Shown: positions 1 through 11,014, counted from the stretch's first letter. The stretch is 64,000 bases of DNA from Malaciobacter mytili LMG 24559 (GCF_003346775.1 NZ_CP031219.1:1-64000); one strand, 5' to 3'. A program made the numbers and translations. The notes: generated from the sequence alone by a model not told the origin.

Positions 1-1317
1 ATGACAAATAAAGAGTTTTTAGCAATTATCAAAGAAGAATCAACAGCATTAGATTATAACAGATACTTAAAACAACTAGTATATAAAAAAATTTCATCTG
101 ATGAAAATATAGCTATATTTGAAGTAAATAATAAATATATTGCTTCTTGGATAAAAAGTAAATATAAAAACCTTATTCAGCACTGTTTTGAAACTATTGA
201 TGGAACAAAACCAGAAATAGAGATAAAAGTTGCTGGTGAAAAAAAGAGTAAAAAAGAGATAATTACTGAAAAACTAAAAGGGGATAATGCTGAAAGTACT
301 ATTTTAAACCCTTCTTATACATTTGATTCATTTGTTGTTGGAACATCAAATCAAATGGCATATAATGCTTCACTTGCTGTATCAAAAAAGCCTGGTATTC
401 AATATAACCCATTATTTATCTATGGAGGAACAGGATTAGGTAAAACTCACCTTTTACAAGCAATAGGTAATGATGCAATTCAGCAAGGTAAAACAGTTAT
501 TTATGTAACTATTGAACAGTTTATGAATGATTTTACTTTCTCTATTAAAAATAAAAATATGGAACATTTTAGAAATAAATATAGAAAATGTGATGTTTTA
601 TTAATAGATGATATTCAGTTTTTAAGTGGAAAAGAACAAACTCAAGAGGAGTTTTTTCATACATTTAATGAACTTCATAATGCAAAAAAACAAATAGTTA
701 TGACTTCAGATAGATTACCTTCTCAAATAGCTGGACTTGTGGATAGGTTAAAATCAAGATTTGAATGGGGTTTAACAGCCGATATTCAAATACCTGGACT
801 TGAAACTAAAATTGCAATTATTGAAAAAAAATCTGAACTTAATGGAATTAATTTAAGTAGGGAAATTATTAACTTTATTGCTACTAATTTAGATAGTTCA
901 ATTAGGGAAATAGAAGGGGTTCTTATTAGAATTAATGCAAGTGCTTCTTTACTTAATCAAGAGATTAATTTAGAACTTGTACAAAGTTTATTAAAAGAGC
1001 AAATTAAAGAAAATAAAGAGAATATAAAACTTCCTGATATTATTAATATAGTAGCAAGAGAGTTAAATATTAAACCAAGTGATATTAAATCTAAAAAAAG
1101 AACTGCAACAGTTGCCAATGCAAGAAGAGTTGTAATATATCTTGCAAGGGAATTAACACATAACTCAATGCCAGATATTGCAAAGTTTTTAGGTATGAAA
1201 GATCACAGCTCTATTTCACATAATATTAAAAAAGCAAATGAGCTAATAGAAAAAGACGAAAACTTTAAATTAATCATTGAAAATCTTAAAAATAAGATAA
1301 TAAATAAGGAGTGGTAA
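1..1317 (+). CDS. dnaA: Chromosomal replication initiator DnaA
   Basis: Cytoplasmic AAA+ ATPase that binds DnaA boxes and opens the origin. The 438-residue protein has the normal order: domain I (about 1-80), a short linker, the AAA+ domain (about 103-310) with Walker A GGTGLGKT at 142-149 and Walker B DVLLIDDIQF at 198-207, and a C-terminal DNA-binding domain. That last domain carries the DnaA signature around MKDHSSISHNIKKA. The ATG is the first base of the window, so its promoter lies outside. dnaN and gyrB follow on the same strand, the usual replication-gene order. Domain positions are read from the translation; the identification is secure. Confidence 0.98.
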   Translation: MTNKEFLAIIKEESTALDYNRYLKQLVYKKISSDENIAIFEVNNKYIASWIKSKYKNLIQHCFETIDGTKPEIEIKVAGEKKSKKEIITEKLKGDNAESTILNPSYTFDSFVVGTSNQMAYNASLAVSKKPGIQYNPLFIYGGTGLGKTHLLQAIGNDAIQQGKTVIYVTIEQFMNDFTFSIKNKNMEHFRNKYRKCDVLLIDDIQFLSGKEQTQEEFFHTFNELHNAKKQIVMTSDRLPSQIAGLVDRLKSRFEWGLTADIQIPGLETKIAIIEKKSELNGINLSREIINFIATNLDSSIREIEGVLIRINASASLLNQEINLELVQSLLKEQIKENKENIKLPDIINIVARELNIKPSDIKSKKRTATVANARRVVIYLARELTHNSMPDIAKFLGMKDHSSISHNIKKANELIEKDENFKLIIENLKNKIINKEW

Positions 1318-1475
1318 AAATAAGTTTTAGAGCCTTGTGTGAAAAGGTGTGAATATAAACATTTTTTTGTTCACTTTCATTTCGTCCGATGAAATGGAAG
1401 TTTCTAATGTATTTTCATCTTTTCACACATTCTACTGCTACCACTAAATTAAAGAAATAATAAGAGGAGTATAAA
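1318..1475. other. Candidate oriC (dnaA-dnaN spacer)
   Basis: This 158-bp spacer carries octamers resembling the TTTTCACA-type DnaA boxes of Campylobacterota: TGTGAAAA at 1338-1345, TGTGAATA at 1348-1355 and TTTTCACA at 1420-1427, with a weaker TTGTTCAC at 1367-1374. The outer boxes face each other across an inverted repeat at 1374-1400 (10-bp arms, one mismatch that would be a G:U pair in RNA). An AT-rich stretch at about 1443-1462 could be an unwinding element. Origins next to dnaA are common, but the functional origin in some relatives lies upstream of dnaA, which is outside this window. Confidence 0.55.
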
Positions 1476-2546
1476 GTGAGATTTATCATCACAAAACAAA
1501 TTATTGAAAATATTGTTTCATCAATGCAACCTTTCTTAGAAAAGAAAGATGCTAGTTCAATTACTTCACATATATATTTAGAAGTTAATAATGATAAATT
1601 AATATTAAAAGCTACAGATTATGAAATTGGATTAGAGTCTCAAATCGATGAACTAAATGAAAGTGTAAATGGAAAAGCAACAGTTAATGGTGCAAATTTA
1701 TTAGGTATATTAAAAAGATTAAAAGCATCAGAAATTATTATTGAATCAAATGAGAATAATTTAGTAATAAAACAAAATAAATCTACATTTAAATTACCAA
1801 TGTATGATCCTAATGAATTTCCATCATTAGCAAAACCAGATAATTTAAATAAATTAGATATTAGTATGTTAAATTTAATTAATTCAATTAGAAAGATAAC
1901 ACCTGCTATTGATAACAATAATCCTAAATTTGAATTAAATGGTGCTTTAGTTGATATAAAAAGTAATAGAATAAATTTTGTTGCTACAGATACTAGAAGA
2001 TTAGCAGTATCTCATCTTCAAAATATCTCTAATAGTGAAAATCAATTTATAATTCCTAAAAAAGCAATTATTGAAATTCAAAAACTTTTCTTAGATGATG
2101 CAAATATTTCATATGATGATACAAACTTAATTATTTCAAATGATAAAATGAAGTTCTTTACAAAACTAATCAATGGAAAATTTCCTGATTATGATAGAAT
2201 TATTCCAAAGAGTTTAAAACATAACTTCTCTTTACCAAAAGATATGTTAATTGAATCAATTAAATTAGTTACATCACTATTTTCAAATATTAAAATTACA
2301 TTTAGTAGTAATTGTATTATCTTTGAAAGTTTAGATGAAGATAGTGAATCAAAAACACAAATTGATATTAATTTAAATATTGAAAACAACTTCTATTTAG
2401 CAGTAAATGCAAAATATTTATTAGACTTTTTAAGTTTAACAAAAAATGAAAATGTAGCTATTGGATTTAATGAATCTAATTTACCATTTTATTTAGAAGA
2501 TGAAAAATTCTTTACAATTGTAATGCCAATAGTTTTAGAAAAATAA
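1476..2546 (+). CDS. dnaN: DNA polymerase III beta subunit (sliding clamp)
   Basis: Ring-shaped processivity clamp that tethers DNA polymerase III to DNA. The 356-residue length fits the family, which has three repeated clamp folds of about 120 residues. The protein is acidic and Asn-rich and ends in MPIVLEK, matching the usual MP(M/V)R-type terminus region. The start is GTG at 1476, preceded by GAGGAG with good spacing. It lies between dnaA and gyrB, which supports the call. There is no obvious terminator before gyrB, so the two are probably co-transcribed. Confidence 0.95.
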   Translation: MRFIITKQIIENIVSSMQPFLEKKDASSITSHIYLEVNNDKLILKATDYEIGLESQIDELNESVNGKATVNGANLLGILKRLKASEIIIESNENNLVIKQNKSTFKLPMYDPNEFPSLAKPDNLNKLDISMLNLINSIRKITPAIDNNNPKFELNGALVDIKSNRINFVATDTRRLAVSHLQNISNSENQFIIPKKAIIEIQKLFLDDANISYDDTNLIISNDKMKFFTKLINGKFPDYDRIIPKSLKHNFSLPKDMLIESIKLVTSLFSNIKITFSSNCIIFESLDEDSESKTQIDINLNIENNFYLAVNAKYLLDFLSLTKNENVAIGFNESNLPFYLEDEKFFTIVMPIVLEK

Positions 2547-2557
2547 ACATAGAATAG

Positions 2558-4918
<2,361 letters not shown>

Positions 4919-4965
4919 AATTTTAATACTTTCAAAAACTGTTTTCATTAAAATTTGAGGATTAT

Positions 4966-5484
4966 ATGAGAAAAAAAAGATTATTATCTTATGAAGCTAA
5001 GATAATTATAGGATTTATTTTATTTTTATTACTTATATTTTTACCTATTCCATTATTGGATACAGTTGTTTTATTTAAAAATAAAATTGTAGATTTTTAT
5101 AATAAATATATACAAAATTATCCTTTATGGGCTCAAATTTTTGTTTTATGCTTTCCAATTATAATTTTTATTACTATTAAATTAATTAGAAAAAATAGAT
5201 GTAAATATACAGAAGATACTTTTTATGATGTTAAATGGAAATGGAGTTGGCATAAAGATAAAATAGTTAATTTACAATGCTTTTGTCCTACTTGCAATGA
5301 AGAACTTTATTATGATGATACTACTTCAAACTTTGTTTTAACTGTAAGTAAAGTGGATTTTATTTGCGAAAAATGCCATAAAGTAGTAGCTTCAATAGCA
5401 AATGAAAATAAAAATGTGCATTCTGCAATGATGATAAATAAAGAAATACAAAGAATTATAAATAGAAAAATAAAAGAAATTTAA
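4966..5484 (+). CDS. Small membrane protein with zinc-ribbon-like Cys pairs
   Basis: Not assigned to a named family. The 172-residue protein has two predicted membrane helices (about 12-36 and 54-74) followed by a soluble domain with CPTC (C107, C110) and CEKC (C134, C137). That spacing, CxxC-x23-CxxC, resembles a zinc ribbon. An aromatic stretch (KWKWSW) lies just before the Cys domain. It stands alone between the gyrB terminator and a bidirectional terminator at 5483-5502, so it is a single-gene unit. A metal-binding cytoplasmic or periplasmic tail is the most that can be inferred. Confidence 0.8.
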   Translation: MRKKRLLSYEAKIIIGFILFLLLIFLPIPLLDTVVLFKNKIVDFYNKYIQNYPLWAQIFVLCFPIIIFITIKLIRKNRCKYTEDTFYDVKWKWSWHKDKIVNLQCFCPTCNEELYYDDTTSNFVLTVSKVDFICEKCHKVVASIANENKNVHSAMMINKEIQRIINRKIKEI

Positions 5485-5502
5485 GATGGCAAAAGCCATC
5501 TT
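5483..5502. terminator. Bidirectional hairpin between convergent genes
   Basis: AAGATGGC-AAAA-GCCATCTT, an 8-bp perfect stem between the stop codons of two convergent genes. There is only a weak T-run on either side. Confidence 0.6.
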
Positions 5503-6190
5503 AGAATTTTCCATTTTCATTTTGCCATTGGTTAAGTGGTAAAATTTCCTCTTTTATACTCCAAGAGTTATATATTTTTGAGTTTTTAATATTAAATAAC
5601 TCATAAATAGAAAATCTTTTATTATTTATATAAGTTTCATTAACTGCTAAAATAAAATTACCCTGCCCTAAAATCATATGATTTTTTAAATAATCTGCAC
5701 TTAAAATTTTAGTTTTAATAAAAGCTTGTACTAATTGTTTATTTTTTAAAGTTTTTTGTTTATCTATTACTTTTACTTCACCTTTTAATTCTTCTATATC
5801 TTCTACTAATTCAGTATTATCCCAATGTTCTACTATTAAATTATTTTCAAATCTAAAAATATCAATAACCTTATAGTTTTTATCTTCTTGAGTTACAAAA
5901 GAGTGAGCTACAACATAGTTTTTATCTTCAAAGGCTCTTATTACCTTATTTTGTATTTTTTGGCCTTTTAAGTAGTCTAAATAACCTTTTAAACCCTCAA
6001 TACCATCTTGTGCATATAAATTATGCTGAATATACTTTTTAGTATTAATATATTTTAATACTGATCTATCTGGTTTTGTATTAAAAGCTTTTTGTAAAAG
6101 CTCAACTACTTTTTGCTGGTTTGAAAGCTCTTTTGCATAAATATTAATAGCAGAAAGAATAATAAAACTAATTAATATATATTTTTTCAT
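5501..6190 (-). CDS. Secreted SnoaL/NTF2-like protein
   Basis: The 229-residue protein starts with a clear signal peptide (MKKYILISFIILSAINIYA), so it is probably periplasmic. The mature part resembles SnoaL-like (NTF2-fold) proteins: the stretches YIQHNLYAQDGIEGLKGYL, VVAHSFVTQ and IDIFRFENNLIVEHWD match the usual pattern of the YybH/SnoaL group. A second, more divergent half follows from about residue 150, so it may hold two copies of the fold. The catalytic role is unknown. It is transcribed alone and its 3' end meets a bidirectional hairpin. Confidence 0.8.
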   Translation of the reverse strand: MKKYILISFIILSAINIYAKELSNQQKVVELLQKAFNTKPDRSVLKYINTKKYIQHNLYAQDGIEGLKGYLDYLKGQKIQNKVIRAFEDKNYVVAHSFVTQEDKNYKVIDIFRFENNLIVEHWDNTELVEDIEELKGEVKVIDKQKTLKNKQLVQAFIKTKILSADYLKNHMILGQGNFILAVNETYINNKRFSIYELFNIKNSKIYNSWSIKEEILPLNQWQNENGKF

Positions 6191-6281
6191 TTATACTCCT
6201 ATATAAAAAATTTTGAAAATTATAAATTTTTAAATGAAAAATATAAAGGTATAAATAGGATAAAAAATGGTAAATATGAAA

Positions 6282-7130
6282 CTAAATAGTAAAATTTTGT
6301 TTAAATTTACTAGGAGAAATATTTGTATGTTTTTTAAAATATTTTATAAAGTTCGTTGTTTCATAAAAGCCTAAATTAAATGCTATTTCTTTTATAGGTT
6401 TATTTGTGCAGGCAAGTTGTCTTTTTGCTTCTAATATTAAATAACTATCAATTAGTTGTTTTGCAGTAAGCTTTACAAACTCTTTTGTTATTGTATTTAG
6501 GTGTTTTGAGCTAATTTTTAAGTACTTTGCATAAAAACTTACATTTTTATTTTCAAAGTAGTTTTTATAAATTAGTTCTTTAAACTCTTCAAAAATAAGT
6601 TTATGTTTTTGATTTATAGTCTTATCTTGCAAAGAGTTTTCATATTTTAAAATAAGATAATTTAGTAAAATGGCTAAGATTTTCTCTTTATATAGACTTT
6701 TTTCTTTTTTGTACTCACTATATAATTGTTTAAAAATAGTTTCAAATTCACTATTTAAATCTTCAAGAATAATAGGTTTTAAACAGATATTAAAAATAGA
6801 CTTTTCTTTAGTTATAAAGTTTCTTTTTAAAAACTCTTCAGTAAAAAGAATAATAAAGCCTTTATGTTTTATGTTTTTACTAAAAGCATGAACTTGCTCT
6901 TTAGATATAAATATTAGCTGATTATTTTTAATTTTATACTCTACAAAATCAACAAAATGTTTATCTTGTGTTTTATTAAAGTATAAAATATTATAAAAAT
7001 TTATTTTATGAGGCTTAGTCATAAAATGGGTATTTAAATCTATATTTTTAAAAAACTCTTCAAAGCTTAAAATTTCAAAACCAAGTTTTTCTAAATCTTT
7101 TAAAAAATCTATTTTAGGTAAATTTTGCAT
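6282..7130 (-). CDS. AraC-family transcriptional regulator
   Basis: The 282-residue protein has a poorly conserved N-terminal sensing half and a C-terminal AraC double helix-turn-helix (about 185-282), ending in the family signature IKEIAFNLGFYETTNFIKYFKKHTNISPSKFK. Its ATG lies 7 bases after the stop of the LysE-type exporter at 7138-7767, so the two are likely one transcript and the regulator may control export. The effector cannot be read from sequence. A second, different AraC regulator sits on the other side of the exporter. Confidence 0.9.
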   Translation of the reverse strand: MQNLPKIDFLKDLEKLGFEILSFEEFFKNIDLNTHFMTKPHKINFYNILYFNKTQDKHFVDFVEYKIKNNQLIFISKEQVHAFSKNIKHKGFIILFTEEFLKRNFITKEKSIFNICLKPIILEDLNSEFETIFKQLYSEYKKEKSLYKEKILAILLNYLILKYENSLQDKTINQKHKLIFEEFKELIYKNYFENKNVSFYAKYLKISSKHLNTITKEFVKLTAKQLIDSYLILEAKRQLACTNKPIKEIAFNLGFYETTNFIKYFKKHTNISPSKFKQNFTI

Positions 7131-7137
7131 AAATAGA

Positions 7138-7767
7138 TTATAAACTATTAAAAATTATAATACAAGCTAACATGGCTAAAATTATCCCTGATATTTTCTC
7201 AATTTTATTTGAGTATTTTTGAATAAATTCTCTATTTTGTTTTGCATTTATTAAAATTACTATAAAAATATCCCAAATTAATACAGCTAAAAACATCCAA
7301 ATGGCATAAAGTATTTGATAATTAAAAGGTATATTATCATTTAATGAAATTGAAAACATAGTAAAATAAAAAATTGAATTTTTAGGATTTAAAATAGCAC
7401 TTAAAAACCCTTTTATAAAACTTTTTAATAAATTTTTTTTTAAAGTTATTTTGTTTTTATTAAAAAGTTCTCTTTTTTTTGAAGTTATTAAATGATATGA
7501 AATATAAAGTAAATAAATAGCCCCTAAAATTTTAATAGAGATAAAAATTAGTGGATTATTTAAAATAAGCATTATTCCAAATAGTGCTAAAATTATATAA
7601 ATAGCATTTGCAAATGCTATTCCACTAGCTGTTAGAATTCCTGAAGTTTTTCCTTCTTTTGAAGTTGTTGAAACAAGTATAAAAAAATCAGCTCCAGGAC
7701 TTAATAGTGCAATAAAATGTGCAAGAGCAAGGGGTATAAAGCCTTGCATAAAAATTTCAAGATTCAT
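7138..7767 (-). CDS. LysE/RhtB-family exporter
   Basis: Inner-membrane amino-acid or metabolite exporter of the LysE superfamily. The 209-residue protein has about six hydrophobic helices and the N-terminal signature LSPGADFFILVSTTSKEG, followed by a helix around GFLSAILNPKNSIFYFTMF. Both are typical of RhtB-like proteins. The substrate is not predictable. It is flanked on both sides by AraC regulators on the same strand (7 bases to one, 42 to the other), which suggests a regulated efflux unit. Confidence 0.9.
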   Translation of the reverse strand: MNLEIFMQGFIPLALAHFIALLSPGADFFILVSTTSKEGKTSGILTASGIAFANAIYIILALFGIMLILNNPLIFISIKILGAIYLLYISYHLITSKKRELFNKNKITLKKNLLKSFIKGFLSAILNPKNSIFYFTMFSISLNDNIPFNYQILYAIWMFLAVLIWDIFIVILINAKQNREFIQKYSNKIEKISGIILAMLACIIIFNSL

Positions 7768-7809
7768 ATAAACTCCTTTTAATGAAGTTTATATGATTTT
7801 TTTTAAAAA

Positions 7810-8616
7810 TTATTGTACAAAATTGTTCTTATACTCTTTTGGTGTAGTTGCTACTAATTTTACAAAGTTTCTATGAAAATGACTTTGATCATAAAAACCA
7901 CATTCTAAAGCTGTTTCAACTATAGAAAAATCTTTTTTTAAAAGATTTTTTGCATATTCTATTTTAAGATTAATAAAATATGAATATACAGAAGTATTTA
8001 GCTGCTTTTTAAAAAGTTTAATTATATAAAATGTAGAAAGATTAAACTCTTTTGATAAATCTTCCAAGGAGATATTTTCTTTTATATTCTTTTTTAAATA
8101 TTTAATAATATTTTCAACTTTATAATTTATTTCTTTTTCTTTTTCTTGTAAATCTGAATATTTTTTATAAAGTATTGTAATAAACTCTATTAGAAGAGAT
8201 TCTTTTTTAATATAAAATTCATTTGATAAAAGTACTTTACAAAGTTTAATAAATTCATTGAATATTTCTTTATCCTCTAATATCTCTTTTTTAAAAGGTA
8301 AAAAGCTATTTAGTGTAGGATTTAGCTCTTTTTGTACCTTATATAACCAATTTGTGTCTATATAAAGCATATAATAATTGCTTTTTTCATTATCTATGCT
8401 ATTACAACTATGAATTGTATTTGGATTTACTATTGCCAAATTTCCTTTTGAGATTATATAAGTATTGTTTTTATTTGAATATTGCCTTTTTCCATTGGTT
8501 ATAGCCCCAATAGATAGAGTTTCATGTATATGTTCTTTATAACATAAGGAAGAATTTGAGTATCTAAGTTCTATAAAAGATAGCTCTTTATTTTTTAAAA
8601 ATTTAGTTTTGTTCAT
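7810..8616 (-). CDS. AraC-family regulator with cupin sensing domain
   Basis: The 268-residue protein has an N-terminal cupin-type ligand domain (HIHETLSIGAITNGKRQY, GNLAIVNPNTIHSCNS) and a C-terminal AraC HTH (about 165-268) with IVETALECGFYDQSHFHRNFVKLV. This arrangement is typical of regulators adjacent to LysE-type exporters, and the exporter gene follows on the same strand. It is divergent from the VOC protein gene at 8666, with a 49-base shared promoter region. The effector is unknown. Confidence 0.9.
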   Translation of the reverse strand: MNKTKFLKNKELSFIELRYSNSSLCYKEHIHETLSIGAITNGKRQYSNKNNTYIISKGNLAIVNPNTIHSCNSIDNEKSNYYMLYIDTNWLYKVQKELNPTLNSFLPFKKEILEDKEIFNEFIKLCKVLLSNEFYIKKESLLIEFITILYKKYSDLQEKEKEINYKVENIIKYLKKNIKENISLEDLSKEFNLSTFYIIKLFKKQLNTSVYSYFINLKIEYAKNLLKKDFSIVETALECGFYDQSHFHRNFVKLVATTPKEYKNNFVQ

Positions 8617-8665
8617 ATTTTTTCATTTTTTCTGTATTATATAAAAAAATCTTTTAGGAGTTATT

Positions 8666-9046
8666 ATGAAAATTCATAGATTAGACCATTTGGTATTAAC
8701 AGTTAAGAATATTGATAAAACAGTTGATTTTTATACTGAAATATTAGGTATGGAAAAAGAGATTTTTGCAGAAAATAGAGTTGCATTAAAATTTGGAAAC
8801 CAAAAAATAAACCTACATGAAAAAGGAAAAGAGTTTGAACCAAAAGCTAAAAATGTACAAACAGGAAGTGCAGATTTATGTTTTATTGTTCATGGAAATT
8901 TATATGAAATTAAAAAAGAATTAGAAAACAAAGGTGTCATTTTAGAAAGTGATATTGTTCATAGAACTGGAGCTATTGGAAAAATAGTGTCAATTTACTT
9001 AAGAGATCCTGATTTTAATCTAATTGAGTTATCAAATTATAAATAA
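8666..9046 (+). CDS. VOC-family (glyoxalase/dioxygenase-like) protein
   Basis: The 126-residue single-domain protein of the vicinal-oxygen-chelate fold begins RLDHLVLTVKNIDKTVDFYTEILGME and ends with a metal-ligand-like strand SIYLRDPDFNLIELSNY. H8 and E121 are in the positions of the usual metal ligands. The sequence resembles the small VOC proteins often annotated as virulence-associated or glyoxalase-like; the substrate is unknown. The start ATG has GGAG upstream. It is divergent from an AraC regulator that could control it. Confidence 0.88.
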   Translation: MKIHRLDHLVLTVKNIDKTVDFYTEILGMEKEIFAENRVALKFGNQKINLHEKGKEFEPKAKNVQTGSADLCFIVHGNLYEIKKELENKGVILESDIVHRTGAIGKIVSIYLRDPDFNLIELSNYK

Positions 9047-9103
9047 TTTTGTAAAAAATTAAAAAATACATAAAAAAAATATTTTAAAATTTAAAATTTA
9101 TGT

Positions 9104-9109
9104 TATAAT
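9104..9109 (+). promoter_or_regulatory. -10 box upstream of 9149 gene
   Basis: TATAAT about 40 bases before the start codon, in an extremely AT-rich leader. No clear -35 box is seen, as is usual for sigma-70 promoters in this phylum. Confidence 0.5.
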
Positions 9110-9148
9110 TTTAAGATATTTTTAATTTTTAATTCAAAAGGATTATAT

Positions 9149-9463
9149 ATGAGCCTTTCATTAAATGAAATACTTGATATAGCAAAAAATAGTAAAGATT
9201 TATCTTCTTTAAAACCATTATTAAACACTAAATCTATGATTGTAAGAAGAGCTTTAGCTAGAAATGAACATATTGATGAAAGTATGGCAAATATTTTAGC
9301 TTTTGATCCAGTTTTAAATGTAAGTTATATGGCTACTAAAAATCCAAATTGTACAAAAATAAGAGATTTTTCACAATACAAACTTTCTAATTGTGTCCTT
9401 TGCGAAAAAGATGAAAGAGAATTAGATTGTACAAATTGTGAAAATAAAAAAATTTTTAGATAA
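9149..9463 (+). CDS. Small Cys-rich protein, tandem paralog 1
   Basis: Not recognised as a named family. The 104-residue protein has a helical N-terminal part with a repeat-like segment (SMIVRRALARNEHIDESMANILAFDPVLNVSYMATKNP) that recalls HEAT or leucine-rich-repeat-variant helices. A C-terminal CVLCEKDERELDCTNC follows, giving CxxC-x8-CxxC, which looks like a zinc or Fe-S knuckle. The neighbouring gene at 9538-9837 is a clear paralog with the same layout, and each has its own -10 box. RBS AAAGGA precedes the ATG. The function is unknown; protein interaction plus metal binding is the most that can be inferred. Confidence 0.85.
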   Translation: MSLSLNEILDIAKNSKDLSSLKPLLNTKSMIVRRALARNEHIDESMANILAFDPVLNVSYMATKNPNCTKIRDFSQYKLSNCVLCEKDERELDCTNCENKKIFR

Positions 9464-9500
9464 TTTTTAGAAATAATACTTTTGTATTACTTTGTTTTAT

Positions 9501-9506
9501 TATAAT
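9501..9506 (+). promoter_or_regulatory. -10 box upstream of 9538 gene
   Basis: TATAAT 31 bases before the start of the second paralog, within ATTATAATTCC. It indicates that the second copy has its own promoter. Confidence 0.5.
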
Positions 9507-9537
9507 TCCAAAAAAAATAAGGAAAAATAATAAAGAC

Positions 9538-9837
9538 ATGAGTATTACGTTTGATGTGGTAGAAAAATTAAATAAAGCTTTTAATAGTACTTGTATAAAT
9601 GAATTAAAAATGTTAGCAAATAGTGAATCTATGATTGTAAGAAGAGCTGTTGCAAAAAATGTAAATATAGATACTGCTTTAGCTAATGAGTTATCTTTTG
9701 ATCCAGTTTTAAATGTAAGCTATATGGCTTTAAATAATCCTAAAAGTACAGTAAAAAGAGAAATTCCTCCATCAAACTTAACTAAATGTGTAGTTTGTCA
9801 AAAGGATGAAAGATATATGGATTGTACTTTGTGTTAA
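9538..9837 (+). CDS. Small Cys-rich protein, tandem paralog 2
   Basis: The 99-residue paralog of the preceding gene has the central block SMIVRRAVAKNVNIDTALANELSFDPVLNVSYMALNNP and ends CVVCQKDERYMDCTLC, again CxxC-x8-CxxC, with the last Cys as the final residue. The N-terminal 30 residues differ from paralog 1, so the copies have diverged at the ends while the helical core and metal knuckle stayed fixed. AAGGA lies 15 bases upstream of the ATG, rather far for an RBS. It ends in a perfect palindromic terminator. Confidence 0.85.
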   Translation: MSITFDVVEKLNKAFNSTCINELKMLANSESMIVRRAVAKNVNIDTALANELSFDPVLNVSYMALNNPKSTVKREIPPSNLTKCVVCQKDERYMDCTLC

Positions 9838-9856
9838 GAAAAATTTTTCTTAACAC
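9831..9856. terminator. Bidirectional palindromic terminator
   Basis: Perfect 26-bp palindrome GTGTTAAGAAAAA/TTTTTCTTAACAC covering the stop codons of the convergent genes at 9538-9837 and 9850-10884. Confidence 0.75.
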
Positions 9857-10884
9857 TTTTCTTTAGGGTTATTTTTAAAATACTCTTCTACTTTATTAGT
9901 ATAAGAGTATATTTTTCCTCTTCTTCTTAAAAATGAGTTTACTATATGATAGCCATGATTAAGTGCTGCAACTATTGAGCCTCCTGTATTAAAAGCTATA
10001 TCACCTGCCACATACATACAAGGTAAGTTTGTTCTATAATGCTCATCATAAATTGGATTTCCTTCACTATTTACTTCAATACCACATTTTTTTAAAAAAT
10101 CAACGGGTGAAGTTCCTCCTATGGCATAAATAATTCTATCATAGATAGTAAAATAGCCATCATTAAAATTAACTTTTATTCTTCCTTCAAAGTTTTCTAA
10201 ACTTTCAATATCAGTATTTAATCTAAGTCTTAATAACTCTTGCCCATTAAACTCTCTTAAAATTTTTTCATTTTCAGGGTTTAGCCTTGTAAATTTATCT
10301 TTTCTATATACTAAAGTTACTTCATTATTAACTGCAAGGTCATAGGCGTATTCCGCAGCAGAGTTTCCTCCTCCAACTACTAAGATTTTTTCATTTTTAG
10401 TACATTTATCTAAATTAAAATTTATATAGTCTTTTAAAGAAGCTGGAATTTTATATAAAGGTTTATTTGGTTTGCCCATCTTTCCTATTGCTATTACAAC
10501 AGATTTTGATTTAAAACTTTGAGTTGAAGTTGTTATTAAATAAATATCCTCACCCTCTTCTTGAGTTCTAATAATAGATTCAACTTCACTATTAAAAGCT
10601 GTATCAATTCTCTCTTCATCAAGTAAAGTATTAAAATAATCTAAAGTACTCTCTTTTGTACCTCCTACAAATTCCACATTTCCTTCAAGTTCAATAATTT
10701 GACCTTTCCAGTCCCTATCTACTCTTTTATTATCTTTATAATATTTTCTAATTGTATTTGAGTGATTATCACTTTTTTCAATTAATAAAATATTTTTTAC
10801 CCCATGAATAACAGCTTCAATTGCTGTACCTATTCCTCCAGGTCCTCCACCTATAATGGCAATATCATAAATATTTGACTTCAT
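9850..10884 (-). CDS. FAD/NAD(P)-dependent oxidoreductase, thioredoxin-reductase-like fold
   Basis: The 344-residue flavoprotein has an N-terminal FAD-binding GGGPGG (about 12-17), a second Rossmann motif VVGGGNSAAEYAYDLA for NAD(P)H, and a C-terminal FAD contact CMYVAGDIAFNTGGSIVAALNHG. There is no redox CxxC between the two, so it is not a classical thioredoxin reductase. It resembles the YpdA/ferredoxin-NADP reductase-like branch, where the electron acceptor is a small thiol or a protein. It ends NPKEKC. It is divergent from queF. The fold is sure, the substrate is not. Confidence 0.88.
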   Translation of the reverse strand: MKSNIYDIAIIGGGPGGIGTAIEAVIHGVKNILLIEKSDNHSNTIRKYYKDNKRVDRDWKGQIIELEGNVEFVGGTKESTLDYFNTLLDEERIDTAFNSEVESIIRTQEEGEDIYLITTSTQSFKSKSVVIAIGKMGKPNKPLYKIPASLKDYINFNLDKCTKNEKILVVGGGNSAAEYAYDLAVNNEVTLVYRKDKFTRLNPENEKILREFNGQELLRLRLNTDIESLENFEGRIKVNFNDGYFTIYDRIIYAIGGTSPVDFLKKCGIEVNSEGNPIYDEHYRTNLPCMYVAGDIAFNTGGSIVAALNHGYHIVNSFLRRRGKIYSYTNKVEEYFKNNPKEKC

Positions 10885-11014
10885 TAAACTACTTCTTTAT
10901 TTTAAGATTTAATTTTAAAATTATAGCTAAAATTAAGATAATCTTCAACCTACTATATTTGTAAGTATTTTTTTGATAAAATGGGCAAAATTTAATATTT
11001 AAAAGGTTATTTAA

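Noticed and set aside
6670-6891. 73-residue plus-strand frame inside the AraC gene at 6282-7130
   Set aside because: It is antisense to a clear AraC protein, has no RBS and resembles no protein.
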